A stretch of DNA of 64,000 nucleotides from assembly GCA_051294375.1 (NCBI GenBank), contig CM119267.1:24172111-24236110 (forward strand), in the 5' to 3' direction. The DNA comes from Paraspadella gotoi. Taxonomy: Eukaryota; Chaetognatha. Below, piece after piece: positions 37,100-49,028 of the stretch (position 1 is the first letter of the stretch; every line of letters starts with the position of its first letter). The notes below the pieces were generated by a model. The model ran no database searches. It was not told the origin of the DNA and saw only the letters and a program-made list of their open reading frames with translations. A program made the position numbers and the translations under genes.

Positions 37100-37696
37100 C
37101 TCTATTAATATCAAATATACGGTATGTAAACAGGTTAAACACCGACTGCCTTGAACTAGGTGTGACAGATTGAAGAGAGCAGATTTGTCTTTTGAACGTG
37201 GAGTAGCATTAAATAAGAGAATTCCTTCCTCGATTTGAAAATTCGATGTTTCAAATGTTTCATACAATAAAATTACAAATCTATTAACTTTGCTCCATTT
37301 ATTATTTTCAGTAAACGGAATAATAGATTAAATGTTTCTACTAAATAGTGTTAGTCAAAAAAAAAACCCATCCTGATTATAACAGAATGTATAAAGAAGA
37401 GATTTTCTTTATTTAAAGAAAGATTTTAGCAATTTACCCTACTTCATGGCTAAAATTCTCTCAATAAAGCACAGATTTTTCAATATATAACGTAACTATG
37501 ATTCTGTGAGAAAAATCTTACAAACTATATTTTAATCAATAGCGGCTACCTGCGGCAAAGAGTGCAAATTGTGCAAAATTGTAAACTAGAACGTTAACTA
37601 ACTATAATCAAAAGGATATAATACTGTAAATTAAGAACAAAGAAGTGACTTCCTGAATAAAAAAAAAAGTAAACATTAAATACAACATCGACGCTT

Positions 37697-38517
37697 TCAT
37701 TTGTCGGTTTGAAGTCCGACCGATTTTAGCGACGCCGATTCCTCTTCGTCCGAACAACATTTGTCCGACTCAGCCATGTCCGTCTCTTGTACAATCGACC
37801 TTCCCCTGTCCGTCTCTTGTACAATCGTACTTCCCCTGTCCGTCTCTCTCTCCTCCGTCCGTCCACTAAATTCCACCACCTTTTCAACCTTTTCTTCTCT
37901 TCTCGCCAGCTTTCCTCTGTCCGTCTCTCCTTCTTTTCTTATTCCTCTGTCCGTCTCTCCTTCTTTTCTCATTCCTCTGTCCGTCGCTCCTTCTTTTCTC
38001 ATGTCCCTGTCCGTTCTCTCTCCTTCTTTTCTCAATTCTCTGTCCGTCTCTCCTTCTTTTCTCATTCCTCTGTCCGTCTCTCTTTCTTTTCTCATTCCTC
38101 TGTCCGTCTCTTCCTCTCTCGAGCGTCCTCTGTCTGTCTGTCTGCGCCTCATTCTTCCCCTGTCCATCTCTACGCTCTCCACACTTTGTCGTCTATTTAT
38201 ATCCGGCTTTTGTCGTCTTTTTACATCCGGGGTTTCTTTGCCCCCTCCTCGCTTGGACTCTTCTATGTTCTCCCGGGCTAACACCGCCCCGCCTCGGACA
38301 GCCTCGGCTCTGACCGCCCCGCCTCGGACAGCCTCGGCTCTGACCGCCTCACTTCGGACAGCCTCGGCTTTTCCCGCCCCGTCTCGGAAAGCCTCGGCTC
38401 TGACCGCTTTAGGCTCGCGTTTGCCCGACGTGAGTCTTTGCGTGAAAGGTTCGTCGGAGTCACTCGGTGAATTTCGGCGATTGGAATTGAAATCTGGTCA
38501 TGAAATCGATCGAGCAA
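37697..38517 (-). CDS. Repeat-rich coding exon(s) of unknown gene, frame broken once
   Basis: Two overlapping minus-strand frames join near 38280. The right one (to 38278) has four to five RSEPRLSEAG-type decapeptides from a 30-bp repeat. The left one (38284 to the stop at 37697) has about nine ETDRGMRKEG-type repeats and ends CCSDEEE...SVGLQTDK. A one-base slip in the G-rich run GGCGGGGCGG would fuse them. There is no clear start codon; an acceptor-like CGCAAAG lies near 38429. It resembles the charged tails of genes A-F and could be an alternative end exon, but its apparent entry phase (1) does not fit gene C's last donor (2). Confidence 0.42.
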
Positions 38518-38640
38518 TCAATCAATCATTTTGAAATGAAATGAAACGAATCGTTCATTCAATCGTAAAACTGACTAGTCAATCGGGCAATCAAATCAAA
38601 TCAATCAGATCAATCAGATCAATCGAATCGAATCGAATCG

Positions 38641-38768
38641 TCACATCGAATCGTCACATCGAATCGTCACATCGAATCGTCACATCGAATCGTCACATCG
38701 AATCGTCACATCGAATCGTCACATCGAATCGTCACATCGAATCGTCACATCGAATCGTCACATCGAAT
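38641..38768. repeat. 13-bp tandem repeat (CACATCGAATCGT)
   Basis: About ten nearly perfect 13-base units immediately 3' of the stop codon of gene C, flanked by related AATCGAATCG and AATCAAATC runs. Confidence 0.9.
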
Positions 38769-38785
38769 AATCAAATCAAATCAAA

Positions 38786-41700
38786 TCAGATTAAATCAAG
38801 CTCGCCTTCAGCTCCTTTCTGCCAAAGACATTCTTGCCACCGTCGACTGCTGCTCTGGCTGTCGGCGACGCTGCCGCAGCGAAGTTCTTGGGAAAAACAG
38901 CCGCCGCCGCCGACGACGCCGCCGCAGACGCCGCAGACTTCGCCGCCGACGCCTAAGCTGCCGCAGGAGCCGCAGGAGCCTCGATTCCAGTTTTCGTTTC
39001 TGGGACGAGAAAACCTGTTTAAAAAAAAAGGCGCTATGAAGTTGGTACTATCAAGTATCAATATAAAAAATATCTATTCATTTAATGAATAAGCTATTAT
39101 GGTGGACTAAAATCCACCAACCGTTCATCAGCGGCCATTGCTGCCGGAGGCCAGTCATTCGCCTCCCAACCCAAAGGTCCGGGGTTCTAGCCCGGTGGCC
39201 GCCTAGCAGTTAAGAGGGACGGGGCGCTTAACCCGCCTGTAACTCGGTGTTACAGCCTGATCCGAAGCTCAGGGACTGCTTATATTGAACGGTTTTGTCA
39301 CTAACACATAACAATAATCACTGTCTCTTCACTATCATTTCTTATCACTTTGGACAGGCTATAGTGGTTTAAAGCCTCCATTACTCTTACAAGATAATAA
39401 CAAAGCCCAGTAAGCTTTCAATCAAGACTCTCTCACAGTCTACTTAATTCACTCCCAAAGCACCACCCGGCTTCTATTTCAATTATATAGAAAGACCACT
39501 GAGGCGACTTACCGGAAGAGAATGTTTTTTAAATACTTTAAAATAAATAATAACGTTTCTTATAATTTTCTTAACTTCTTTAACTCTATCCAGAAGCCAT
39601 GGAATGGGTCCCGGGCATCGAACCATGCTAAGAGTTTCCTACGTCCCTTAGGCGGATTACGACCTTCCTTAGACTTTACAATAACTAATGAAATGGTTAT
39701 GAGCTGATGGCCTTTTTTCAATCAGTCATTGGGCCACGAATAGGGAAACCTGAATAATTGCGTGGTTAACCCAGAGCAATACAAACGCATAAGGGAAAAA
39801 AACTAGAGCAGAATCAAAATAATAAACAAAATAAACTTAAACTTAAACATTAAACAACCAATCATCGAATCCATTCATCCAATCAAAAGTCTGTTCGTCT
39901 TCACCTTGAACTTCCAGGACGAGAAAATCTGTTGAAAAAAAAAGGAACAATTTACTTTGGAATAAAAAGAAATAAAAAAAAAATTAAAATCCAATAAACT
40001 TGTAGCGGGTATCGCCCTGGATCACCCCGCAAATAATAATCGTTCTCTCAACCGAGACCCTGTGGCTCATTTTTAGTGAAAACCACGATCCCAACAGGAA
40101 AGCCACGAGGACGTCTGTAACACGCCTGAGGGTCACAAAAACTCCTCGAGCCAGGTTCCGAGTGAAGCACCCGTTTCATGACTCCGGAACGGGTTGAGCC
40201 AACTGAGGGAACGTACGGGGTGAACCCCGACAACCTCGTTCACATAATCCAAGTCAGTCTGTCTGTCCAAGTCTGTCCGTCCACACGCTTATCCTCACCT
40301 GGAACTCCCGGATCCTCCGCCGTATCTCCAGATTCCTCCCCCGCGTCCGCCCCTGCTCCTGCCGCCGCCTCTGCCGCCCCTGCCGTCTTCGTATTCTTCA
40401 TCCATCCACGCGCACCAACTCTTGTCTTCCACGACCTCGGTCTCCATTTCGTTTCGGTTCCTCGTTCGCAGCCGCGGCTTCTCAGGCTGCCTCGCTTCCG
40501 CCTCCTCAGCAGACGCTTCCGCAGCGGACGATTTTTTGCAGGAGACGACGACGAAGACGACGATGATGACGACGAAGAAGACGGCGACGCCGAAAGCGAT
40601 TCCGCCCACGCACTTGAAATCGCAGGCGGAAGACGAGGGCTGCTCTTTATTTATATGATTATGGAAGTCGGAAGATTTTAGGGGGAAAAGTAAATAAAAA
40701 TTAATTGATTAATCAATGAATGTATCAATCAATCAATCAATCAGTACGTCAGTCATTTATTTAATCAATCAATCAACCATAATTTGTTTATGTAAATATT
40801 AATACATCATTCGTTCAATCTATCAATCAAGATTGATTTGATTGATTTTATTTCATCATGCTCATAATGTCATTATAAGTTTATAATACATTTACAATCA
40901 CAGGATCGTAAGAGGGCCGTACATTAATGTCATGTACTATTGTACATGCAATGATTAATAAATAGTGAAAAGATACATAAAAAAACAAAACTAATTGTAA
41001 CATTGAAAACGCAGCTTTCCCTCCTCTTCCTCCTCCCCTTTCCCCTCCCTCTTCACTTCTCCTCTCTTCCTCCACCTTCCCTGCTACCTTTCCTCCCCTC
41101 CCTCTGCCTCTTCTCTTCCCCTCCCTCTCACTAGCATTCAACATCTCTCCTCTTCCTTCCTCTCCCTCTTCATCTCCACCGTCTCTCCTCTTGCCTCGCT
41201 TCACATATGACTTCGTCCAAACACTCCTGCTCTTCACCAACACCGGCGCCTCGGTCGTCCCGCCGCCCGCCGCGTCGTCGGCGACCCTCAGCTGCCGCGG
41301 CGGCGCACCGGGCGGCGGCGGTGGCGCCGGCGCCGGCGCCTTCATCAGGTTCTCGGCGGAGGCGGCGTCGATACATTTTGATTTCCCTCCCGTCTCGAAT
41401 TCGTAGCTGAAGGGCGGGAAGGAAAAGAAAACGGCTCTCTTTTCCAAAAACGTTCCATTTCTATCCCTTAAATAAAACTAAATTAAGACGATGGATGTTA
41501 AAAGTTTAATATCAGGTTTTAAACCTAATTTTAATCTTTACATTTAATTATAATTTGTTACCAATCCCCTGACTCAATCTTTAACCAAAATCTTAATTCT
41601 AACTTTAAACCTTAATTCATAATTTCTGGACATGAACCCTTACCCTATTCTTAATCCTTACTCTAATCCATAACAATAATTACTAAGCTAATCCTATTCC

Positions 41701-42954
41701 CTAATCTAATAATCTTTAAGGCTTAAGCTAAACCTTTAACCTAATCTTCAAATTTAAAAAAAAATAATTTAATTCTAAATTAAAGATGAAATGGGGCGTT
41801 TTCGAATAATAAAATTTCCCCCCCCCTCAAAATCACGTTGGCGGGTCATCCAACAACAACTTCTCCGGTCGAAAGGGTTTGTCCTCCTTCAACACGTCCG
41901 TCTTAAGATCATTCGCGTTCATCCAGAATCTCATCTTGGAGACGATGCCGCGAAAGGCCAAGAGGGCGTGACGGTTTCGACCCAATAGAAGAAGGGCTTC
42001 TCCACGAACATGTTGTAGTGGGATCCCTGTGGGTTTTTTTTTTGGGGGGGGGAGACGAATTGGGGGAGGGGGGGGTCGGAATGGCGATAGGAAATTCAGT
42101 CGGTCTCGTCATGATGATACGATAAAGAGGTAAATAACGCTAGAAAAGACGAATATACGGACTTAAAAAAAACCGGTGGACTAACGAAAGACGGATGGAC
42201 GGACGGAAAGAAAGATGGGAAAGAGATGACCAGTCATTTACTTTTGAAATCTACTCAATAAGTTGAATAAGTTCAATCGATGAAAAAGTCAAAACCACAA
42301 ACTTTCAGGGTAGTACATTCCAAATTCTTAATTCAGGCGACTTTCGCCGACCGCTCCCCCTGGACCAATCAGAGACCCGCCCCAACAGCCCTCCGAACCA
42401 ATCAAAGACCTCGCCCCCTGCACCAATCAACGACCACCCCCGCTCCGACCAATCAGAGACCACGTTATCGATGAATGCGCTCCCGTAAGATTCTGATTTT
42501 CCGTTGATGAGAATTTCGACGTCAACCGCAGTTTCTGATCGATAAGAATAAGTGATCGCCAACTTCGTCTTAGTTTTGGGCGTCAACCAACCGGAGAAGA
42601 CGTCACGCTGAGATCCGGGGGCGTTGCCTGGATTGAGTCTGGATAGGAGGGGGTTGGGGAGGTGGGCTGGCATTGAAAAACAATTTAATACTATTCAAAC
42701 CACCAAAGCCTGTCCAAAGTCAGGGGCAGGATAGCTTATTTATTAAATGAATGGATAATTTTTATATTGGTTGTACCAATTTCATGTGTGTAAATATTTT
42801 TAGGTTGATAATAAGAAAAAAATCGCAAATAGAAAATTGAAATAAAAGTAGTAGAATTCTTTTTAAAAAAATGTTTAAATTTGGAACTAATAGGACTAAT
42901 ATAATTCTAGTTGTTCTAGTAATTGCTATTTTACCACAACTATAAAACGTATTC

Positions 42955-42987
<33 letters not shown>

Positions 42988-44638
42988 CTTCTCTCTCTCC
43001 TCTCTCTCTCTCACCCCTCTCCTCATGCGAAAACTAAGGACTCAGTTTTCGAAAGGATCATATTACATTTTCGCAGTTGGAATTGTAACAATAGAAATAT
43101 TCCGATAGATTTTGTCAGAAATCAAGAAGAACGAATAAAAAAAAACATTAAAAAACTAATGAACGTTTTTCCCATTTCTATTTAGTCACAACCGTAGCTG
43201 TAACACAAAACTGTAACGTCGCCATAACTTGTGGAGGAGCGGGCGATCTCTCCACGAGCCAATCGAGTGTGCCGAGTTCGAGCAAAGCTTGAGGCTCTCA
43301 ACGTGATCAGAGGCCGCTCAGGGTGACCCAAGTCACGGTTCAAGCATCACAATCAATCACGCCCTTTCTAATCAACACTTACTTTTTTAACACTTAGAAT
43401 TTTAAAGTTAAAATTTCTTACGATTTCTACAGGGCTTCAATAAACCAACTATGATATTGAATAATTTCTTCATCGCGTTAATGGTAGCTTTGTCTTCATT
43501 GGCCAACGTCCTGGCATCCTCTCCGCCAATCAAAATGCAGGATAACTCAGGCTGCGAAAGTCGACGCGTCGCTTACGTGACTCCAGGTTAAAACGATCAA
43601 GGTCCAGGCCGGAACTAAATGACCATCATTCTTTCAATCATGATAAAAATAAATCACATTTTCTATTTGATTAGAAAAACGTCCTATTCTTAAAACTATT
43701 TTTTTTATTTCAGTCAAACAACAAAACAAAAAAATCAATAATGCGAATTTAGCTTTGGGAAAACATGTATTCGCATCGAAAAAGCTGAAAGGTACATGCG
43801 CGCGATTAATTGGATTTAAATATTGTTTTATTTTTAAATATTCAGAAAATTATAGAATTATCTTTTGTTTTTAAATGAGCTTTCGATACTGCTTCTTTCA
43901 GCACCAGTTGACAGGAAACTTTGCCGAATCTACAATAAATATATCTCAATGGCAACCGTCCTGCACAACCTCTGTTTTTTTAGTTGCGCCGCGAGTACTT
44001 GCGGAGCAACTCTATAAGTCACTTTTCGGTCGGTCGGTCCGTCGGTCGGTCGGTTGGTCCATCGGTATGTCAATCTGTCAGTCGGTCCCACTTACGTTAA
44101 AAACGCTTATAACTTGCCTATAGTTTGTTGCTCATTTGTTAAAAATCAAATCTAAGCGACTACTGGCGCCGCCTTTTGTTTTTAATAATAAGTAAAAAGA
44201 AAAGTAATGCGGCGCAACACCCTGGAATAACCGTTCCTTGCTTTTTTCTCTCTTTCGAAACAAAAGGGATTCGCGGGATCGATGTCGTCACGGACGGAGA
44301 GAAGATGAGACCTGATCAAGTCAATCACAAAGAGATGGTCAACAAATGTTTCATGACTTCATCCACAGATGTCGCTTTCGTGATGATCGATCTCTTGAGC
44401 GAAACAAAAGTCTCCAAGATCGTCGTATCGAACAGGTGGGGGAAAAGGGTTTTTACATCATTCCCTTCTTTTCGTTAAAGTCTCATTGAATATCTCCCCG
44501 CCCATCCTTTCCCTCTTTATCTCCCTCTCTCTCTTTTCTTTTCACTCTCTGTCTCCGTCACTTCTAACACTCTCTTTTCATTATAATTTTATCTATCTGC
44601 ATTCTGCAACTCTCTCGCTTTTCTCGTTCCTTCCTTCC

Positions 44639-44676
<38 letters not shown>

Positions 44677-44740
44677 TCGTTCTCTTTTCATCTTCATTTC
44701 TATCGCTCTCATCTTTCTCTCTCGTCTCTCTCCTCTCTCC

Positions 44741-44779
<39 letters not shown>

Positions 44780-44780
44780 T

Positions 44781-44818
<38 letters not shown>

Positions 44819-45476
44819 TTCCTCTCGTCTCTCTCTCTGTCTCTCCTCTTCTTCCTCTCTCCTCCCACCCCTTCCTCTTCTCTCTCTCTCCTTTCTCTTT
44901 CTCTCTCTCTCTCTCTCCTTCTCTCTCCTCTCTCTCTCTCCTCCTCTTCCTTGTCTTCCCCTCTTGCCTTTCTCTCTCTCTCTCTCTCAGTCCCCTTCTG
45001 CTGCTTGTCTCTTCTTCTCTCTCTCTCTGCTCTCCTCTCTCTCCTCGCTCTCTCTCTCTCTCTCCTCGCCCTTTCTCTCTCTCTCAACAGCCTCACTCGC
45101 CCTCCCGATTTCTTTCCTTCGAAGTTCGCGTCGGATCCAGAATTCGACTCAAACCAACAAAATTTGCGGGCGATAAAAATTGAACGCCGGAGATTTGGCG
45201 CCGCCAGCAAATGTGGGCGTGGCCCGGCGCCGGGAAAGAGGGCGGAATGAAAGCGGACGAGGGAATTGGCGGAGGTCGGGTGGCGTCGATAAGATCTGGG
45301 CGAGGGGGCGCTGGAGAGACCAGGGATGCGGATGCGGCCGCAGAGGGCGCCCTGACGCCGCGACAAAACCGTCGTCGTACCATGTGATCTCGAGGGAAGA
45401 TTTCGTCTCGATAGAACTGACATCGACGACGGAAAGAGAGTGAAGAGTGTTGTGTGTGTGCGAGATGGAAGTTTAT

Positions 45477-45563
<87 letters not shown>

Positions 45564-47699
45564 AGAGAAGAGAAAGTGAGGGGGGAGGGAAAGAGAAGGG
45601 ATATTAAATTGATTTTTAATTACTTTCATTGTATTTCTTCGTTTTCTTCCCAATAAATATTATCATTATACGAATTATAAAAACGCATGCAGACTTATAC
45701 TCAGGCCGATGACAAGAAAGTTCAATGAACAAAGCACAATAAATTCATATGATTGAATTCAGTATTTTTAAACCCACTTTTAAAAGTTCTACAAAATCAA
45801 TCGCGTATTTAAAAGCAAACAAGAATAGCTACACGAACGAAATAAGGCAATGACCAAACATAGGGCAAAACAAATTGTCAACTTTCGAACGCACTTTTTA
45901 CCGCGAACGACGATTCTGATTGGCTGAATTTCGATGACGACCATTGGTACGTTCCACGTGCCTTCGTTGACTCTCAACAGAGGGATCGACGACGTGTAGG
46001 CTGAAAATGAAAATAGGGAGATTGATGGCATCAGTGATATGTCGGGGACGACAGAAGTCACGTGACAATCCTGTTGGGACATTTTTTGGCCAAGTTTTTT
46101 TTAAAAGCGCCTCCATACAGTTTTAATTCTAAATTAAATNNNNNNNNNNNNNNNNNNNNNNNNNNNNNNNNNNNNNNNNNNNNNNNNNNNNNNNNNNNNN
46201 NNNNNNNNNNNNNNNNNNNNNNNNNNNNNNNNNNNNNNNNNNNNNNNNNNNNNNNNNNNNNNNNNNNNNNNNNNNNNNNNNNNNNNNNNNNNNNNNNNNN
46301 NNNNNNNNNNNNNNNNNNNNNNNNNNNNNNNNNNNNNNNNNNNNNNNNNNNNNNNNNNNNNNNNNNNNNNNNNNNNNNNNNNNNNNNNNNNNNNNNNNNN
46401 NNNNNNNNNNNNNNNNNNNNNNNNNNNNNNNNNNNNNNNNNNNNNNNNNNNNNNNNNNNNNNNNNNNNNNNNNNNNNNNNNNNNNNNNNNNNNNNNNNNN
46501 NNNNNNNNNNNNNNNNNNNNNNNNNNNNNNNNNNNNNNNNNNNNNNNNNNNNNNNNNNNNNNNNNNNNNNNNNNNNNNNNNNNNNNNNNNNNNNNNNNNN
46601 NNNNNNNNNNNNNNNNNNNNNNNNNNNNNNNNNNNNNNNNNNNNNNNNNNNNNNNNNNNNNNNNNNNNNNNNNNNNNNNNNNNNNNNNNNNNNNNNNNNN
46701 NNNNNNTTTCATTTCATCCCGTCTCTTTGCTTTCGAACATTCGTCATCTACTCGAGATTAGTTAATTTGTTCACTTTTCTTATTTCCCTTTGTCTAAAAG
46801 NNNNNNNNNNNNNNNNNNNNNNNNNNNNNNNNNNNNNNNNNNNNNNNNNNNNNNNNNNNNNNNNNNNNNNNNNNNNNNNNNNNNNNNNNNNNNNNNNNNN
46901 NNNNNNNNNNNNNNNNNNNNNNNNNNNNNNNNNNNNNNNNNNNNNNNNNNNNNNNNNNNNNNNNNNNNNNNNNNNNNNNNNNNNNNNNNNNNNNNNNNNN
47001 NNNNNNNNNNNNNNNNNNNNNNNNNNNNNNNNNNNNNNNNNNNNNNNNNNNNNNNNNNNNNNNNNNNNNNNNNNNNNNNNNNNNNNNNNNNNNNNNNNNN
47101 NNNNNNNNTTAAGTCTCCGGCGCCGGGAAAAACGAAGACGCAGCCCGGCGTCGCGCGGGCGGCGGCCCGACGCGGCGACGCAGCTTCGCGGGCCACGGAG
47201 ATGACGGCGTCGCGGACGACGGCGCTGCCGACGTTGGGAGGAGGGGCGGCTGCGGAGTTGGGTCGAGCGGCTCTTTTTGAGGCTGTGGTTGAAGAGGTGG
47301 AATATGTGGTCAAGGCGGGAAGAGCATATGTGGTCATTATTTTGGGTATTAGCTAATCTTTGGAGGATTTATTAGGTTAATAATTTGATAATGATAATGA
47401 TATGTGATATTATATAATTAAATTGGTATAACTAATATTAAAATTATCCATTCCTTCAATAAATAAGCTATCTTGCCCCTGACTTTGAACTGGCTTTGGT
47501 GGATTAAATTGTATAAAAAGTATTTACATGGTAATGACATAATATGATTTGTGATAAATTAACTAAATGCCCGACGAAGCTCATCCCACTGGATTTCTTT
47601 TCATTTTTTCGTTGTGAACTTACCTCCTCTAACTCTGGCGATGAAGACGACGACGATGACGACGACGACGAAGAAGACCGAAGGACGAATTCGTCGCAT
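38786..47699 (-). CDS. Gene C: modular transmembrane protein with Cys/Gly-rich tail (gapped)
   Basis: Exons: 47699-47624 (MRRIRPSVFFVVVVIVVVFI), 47282 into the gap at 47108 (module N, PGCVFVFPG), 46000-45895 (A, IEIQPIRIVVRG), 42638-42464 (B, DVFSGWL...VDVEILING), 42026-41837 (C plus start of D, FRGIVSKMRFWMNA and LLLDDPP), 41406 to about 41244 (TYEFETGGKSKC, Pro-rich), 40639-40299 (CDFKC, helix VGGIAFGVAVFFVVIIVVFV, SCKK tail), 39928-39905 (24-base microexon) and 39014-38786 (SCGSCG, CGVCGG, C-rich end). The part of module N hidden by Ns is unknown. A missing T near 41960 breaks module C; one added base restores both frame and the expected phase 2. The donor of the 41406 exon is unsure, since its frame stays open to 40881. 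P3 lies in the A-B intron on the other strand. Confidence 0.62.
39096..39320 (+). repeat. tRNA-SINE-like element, long copy, nested in another repeat
   Basis: It carries CCGGGGTTCTAGCCCGGTGG, which resembles a pol III B box (GGTTCNANNCC), and a tandem second part starting GCAGTTAAGAGGGACGGGGC. It interrupts a reversed copy of the dispersed element, whose two halves lie at about 39050-39095 and 39338-39503. Confidence 0.5.
39338..39503 (-). repeat. Dispersed SINE/MITE-like element, interrupted reversed copy
   Basis: Reversed copy with AAGCTTTCAATCAAGACTCT, CTCACAGTC and TTCACTCCCA. The missing part appears on the other side of the nested element. Confidence 0.65.
42698..42785 (+). repeat. Dispersed SINE/MITE-like element, 3' part
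   Basis: AAACCACCAAAGCCTGTCCA, AAGTCAGGGGCAGGATAGC and TTGGTTGTACCAATTTCAT match the right half of the 56927-57181 copy. It lies in the gene C A-B intron. Confidence 0.8.
43983..44218 (+). repeat. GTTGCGCCGC-ended short inverted-repeat element, best copy
   Basis: 236 bases starting GTTGCGCCGCGAGTACTTGC and ending GCGGCGCAAC, which is the exact inverse of the first ten bases. Inside is a GGTCGGTCGGTC-type block, then CCCACTTACGTTAAAAACGC and a run reading TATAGTTTGTTGCTCATTTG. It is MITE-like. Other copies: 1928-2073, 9103-9188, 30180-30452 and an end fragment near 61862-61910. Confidence 0.75.
44486..45090. repeat. 600-bp CT-rich tract before the last exon of P3
   Basis: Almost pure pyrimidine with long (CT)n runs, ending CTCTCAACAG at the acceptor. 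On the other side of the last exon, 45479-45590 is (GA)n, complementary to it. Confidence 0.85.
46140..46706. other. Assembly gap (N)
   Basis: 567 Ns upstream of module A of gene C. Only 94 bases (46707-46800) separate it from the next gap. Confidence 0.99.
46801..47108. other. Assembly gap (N) cutting module N of gene C
   Basis: 308 Ns. The module-N exon of gene C enters this gap, so its end and donor are not visible. Confidence 0.99.
47420..47515 (-). repeat. Dispersed SINE/MITE-like element, reversed fragment
   Basis: AAATTGGTATAACTAATATT, ATAAGCTATCTTGCCCCTGA and GGCTTTGGTGG in reversed order, in intron 1 of gene C. Confidence 0.7.
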
Positions 47700-47714
47700 T
47701 GCGAGTCTGAAAAA

Positions 47715-48463
47715 NNNNNNNNNNNNNNNNNNNNNNNNNNNNNNNNNNNNNNNNNNNNNNNNNNNNNNNNNNNNNNNNNNNNNNNNNNNNNNNNNNNNNN
47801 NNNNNNNNNNNNNNNNNNNNNNNNNNNNNNNNNNNNNNNNNNNNNNNNNNNNNNNNNNNNNNNNNNNNNNNNNNNNNNNNNNNNNNNNNNNNNNNNNNNN
47901 NNNNNNNNNNNNNNNNNNNNNNNNNNNNNNNNNNNNNNNNNNNNNNNNNNNNNNNNNNNNNNNNNNNNNNNNNNNNNNNNNNNNNNNNNNNNNNNNNNNN
48001 NNNNNNNNNNNNNNNNNNNNNNNNNNNNNNNNNNNNNNNNNNNNNNNNNNNNNNNNNNNNNNNNNNNNNNNNNNNNNNNNNNNNNNNNNNNNNNNNNNNN
48101 NNNNNNNNNNNNNNNNNNNNNNNNNNNNNNNNNNNNNNNNNNNNNNNNNNNNNNNNNNNNNNNNNNNNNNNNNNNNNNNNNNNNNNNNNNNNNNNNNNNN
48201 NNNNNNNNNNNNNNNNNNNNNNNNNNNNNNNNNNNNNNNNNNNNNNNNNNNNNNNNNNNNNNNNNNNNNNNNNNNNNNNNNNNNNNNNNNNNNNNNNNNN
48301 NNNNNNNNNNNNNNNNNNNNNNNNNNNNNNNNNNNNNNNNNNNNNNNNNNNNNNNNNNNNNNNNNNNNNNNNNNNNNNNNNNNNNNNNNNNNNNNNNNNN
48401 NNNNNNNNNNNNNNNNNNNNNNNNNNNNNNNNNNNNNNNNNNNNNNNNNNNNNNNNNNNNNNN
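47715..48463. other. Assembly gap (N)
   Basis: 749 Ns directly 5' of the signal-peptide exon of gene C, so its promoter region is not visible. Confidence 0.99.
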
Positions 48464-48575
48464 TATGCAAATTAAAATCAATAAGTTGTTTTAAGCTGAT
48501 TTTTATTTGTTTAAAAATAACATAATTCATCAACGAGAAAAGAAATATGAATTAAAAGTAAAAAGAGAGAGAGAG

Positions 48576-48718
48576 NNNNNNNNNNNNNNNNNNNNNNNNN
48601 NNNNNNNNNNNNNNNNNNNNNNNNNNNNNNNNNNNNNNNNNNNNNNNNNNNNNNNNNNNNNNNNNNNNNNNNNNNNNNNNNNNNNNNNNNNNNNNNNNNN
48701 NNNNNNNNNNNNNNNNNN
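48576..48718. other. Assembly gap (N)
   Basis: 143 Ns beginning in a GA microsatellite, between genes C and D. Confidence 0.99.
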
Positions 48719-49028
48719 GATGTTGTTGGTGATGTTGTTGATGATGTTGTCTTCAATACATCATCGCCATGTAACCCTCCTTCGTGTCTTGACCCCATTT
48801 TCGATCGCTGAGAAGGAAATTCCAATAGATTTGATCTGATCTCAGATGAACTCATTCCTTTCCATAAATAAACGAAATTAAACATAACTCCTAAATAATC
48901 TCAACCATAAAATAATCACCAAATTAATTTACATTTATGTATAAAATTTTTTATTTTATTCAATTTTGTTAATTTACTCTTTTATCTATAAAATAGACTT
49001 TATACTAATTCTATACCATAGCTGCTAA

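Larger units (their letters stand above)
43451..45479 (+). pseudogene. P3: damaged FTP lectin paralogue nested in gene C
   Basis: Exons 43451-43586 (leader MILNNFFIALMVALSSLANV), 43714-43791 (ANLALGKHVFAS), 44267-44435 (VVTDGEKM, a Cys, FVMIDLLSETKV, IVVSNR) and 45091-45479 follow P1's plan and phases (1,1,2). In the last exon the pieces FEVRVG, NSTQTNKICG, REDFVSIEL and VLCVCEMEVY are in different frames or separated by stops, and a GC-rich stretch of about 170 bases lies between the second and third. The first three exons are intact. It is either a recent pseudogene or an exon with several sequence errors. A short inverted-end element sits in intron 2 and about 600 bases of CT repeats in intron 3. 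Confidence 0.6.

Noticed and set aside
40881-41243. Second hydrophobic segment near the end of an open frame in gene C
   Set aside because: The segment (LVLFFYVSFHYLLIIACTIV) lies in probable intron read-through after a Gly/Arg/Glu-rich run; the exon at 40639 has the family C-x-x-x-C motif and a proper helix.
45180-45443. Plus-strand frame of 87 codons as a separate gene
   Set aside because: It contains REDFVSIEL of the P3 lectin domain, so it is part of the damaged last exon of P3.
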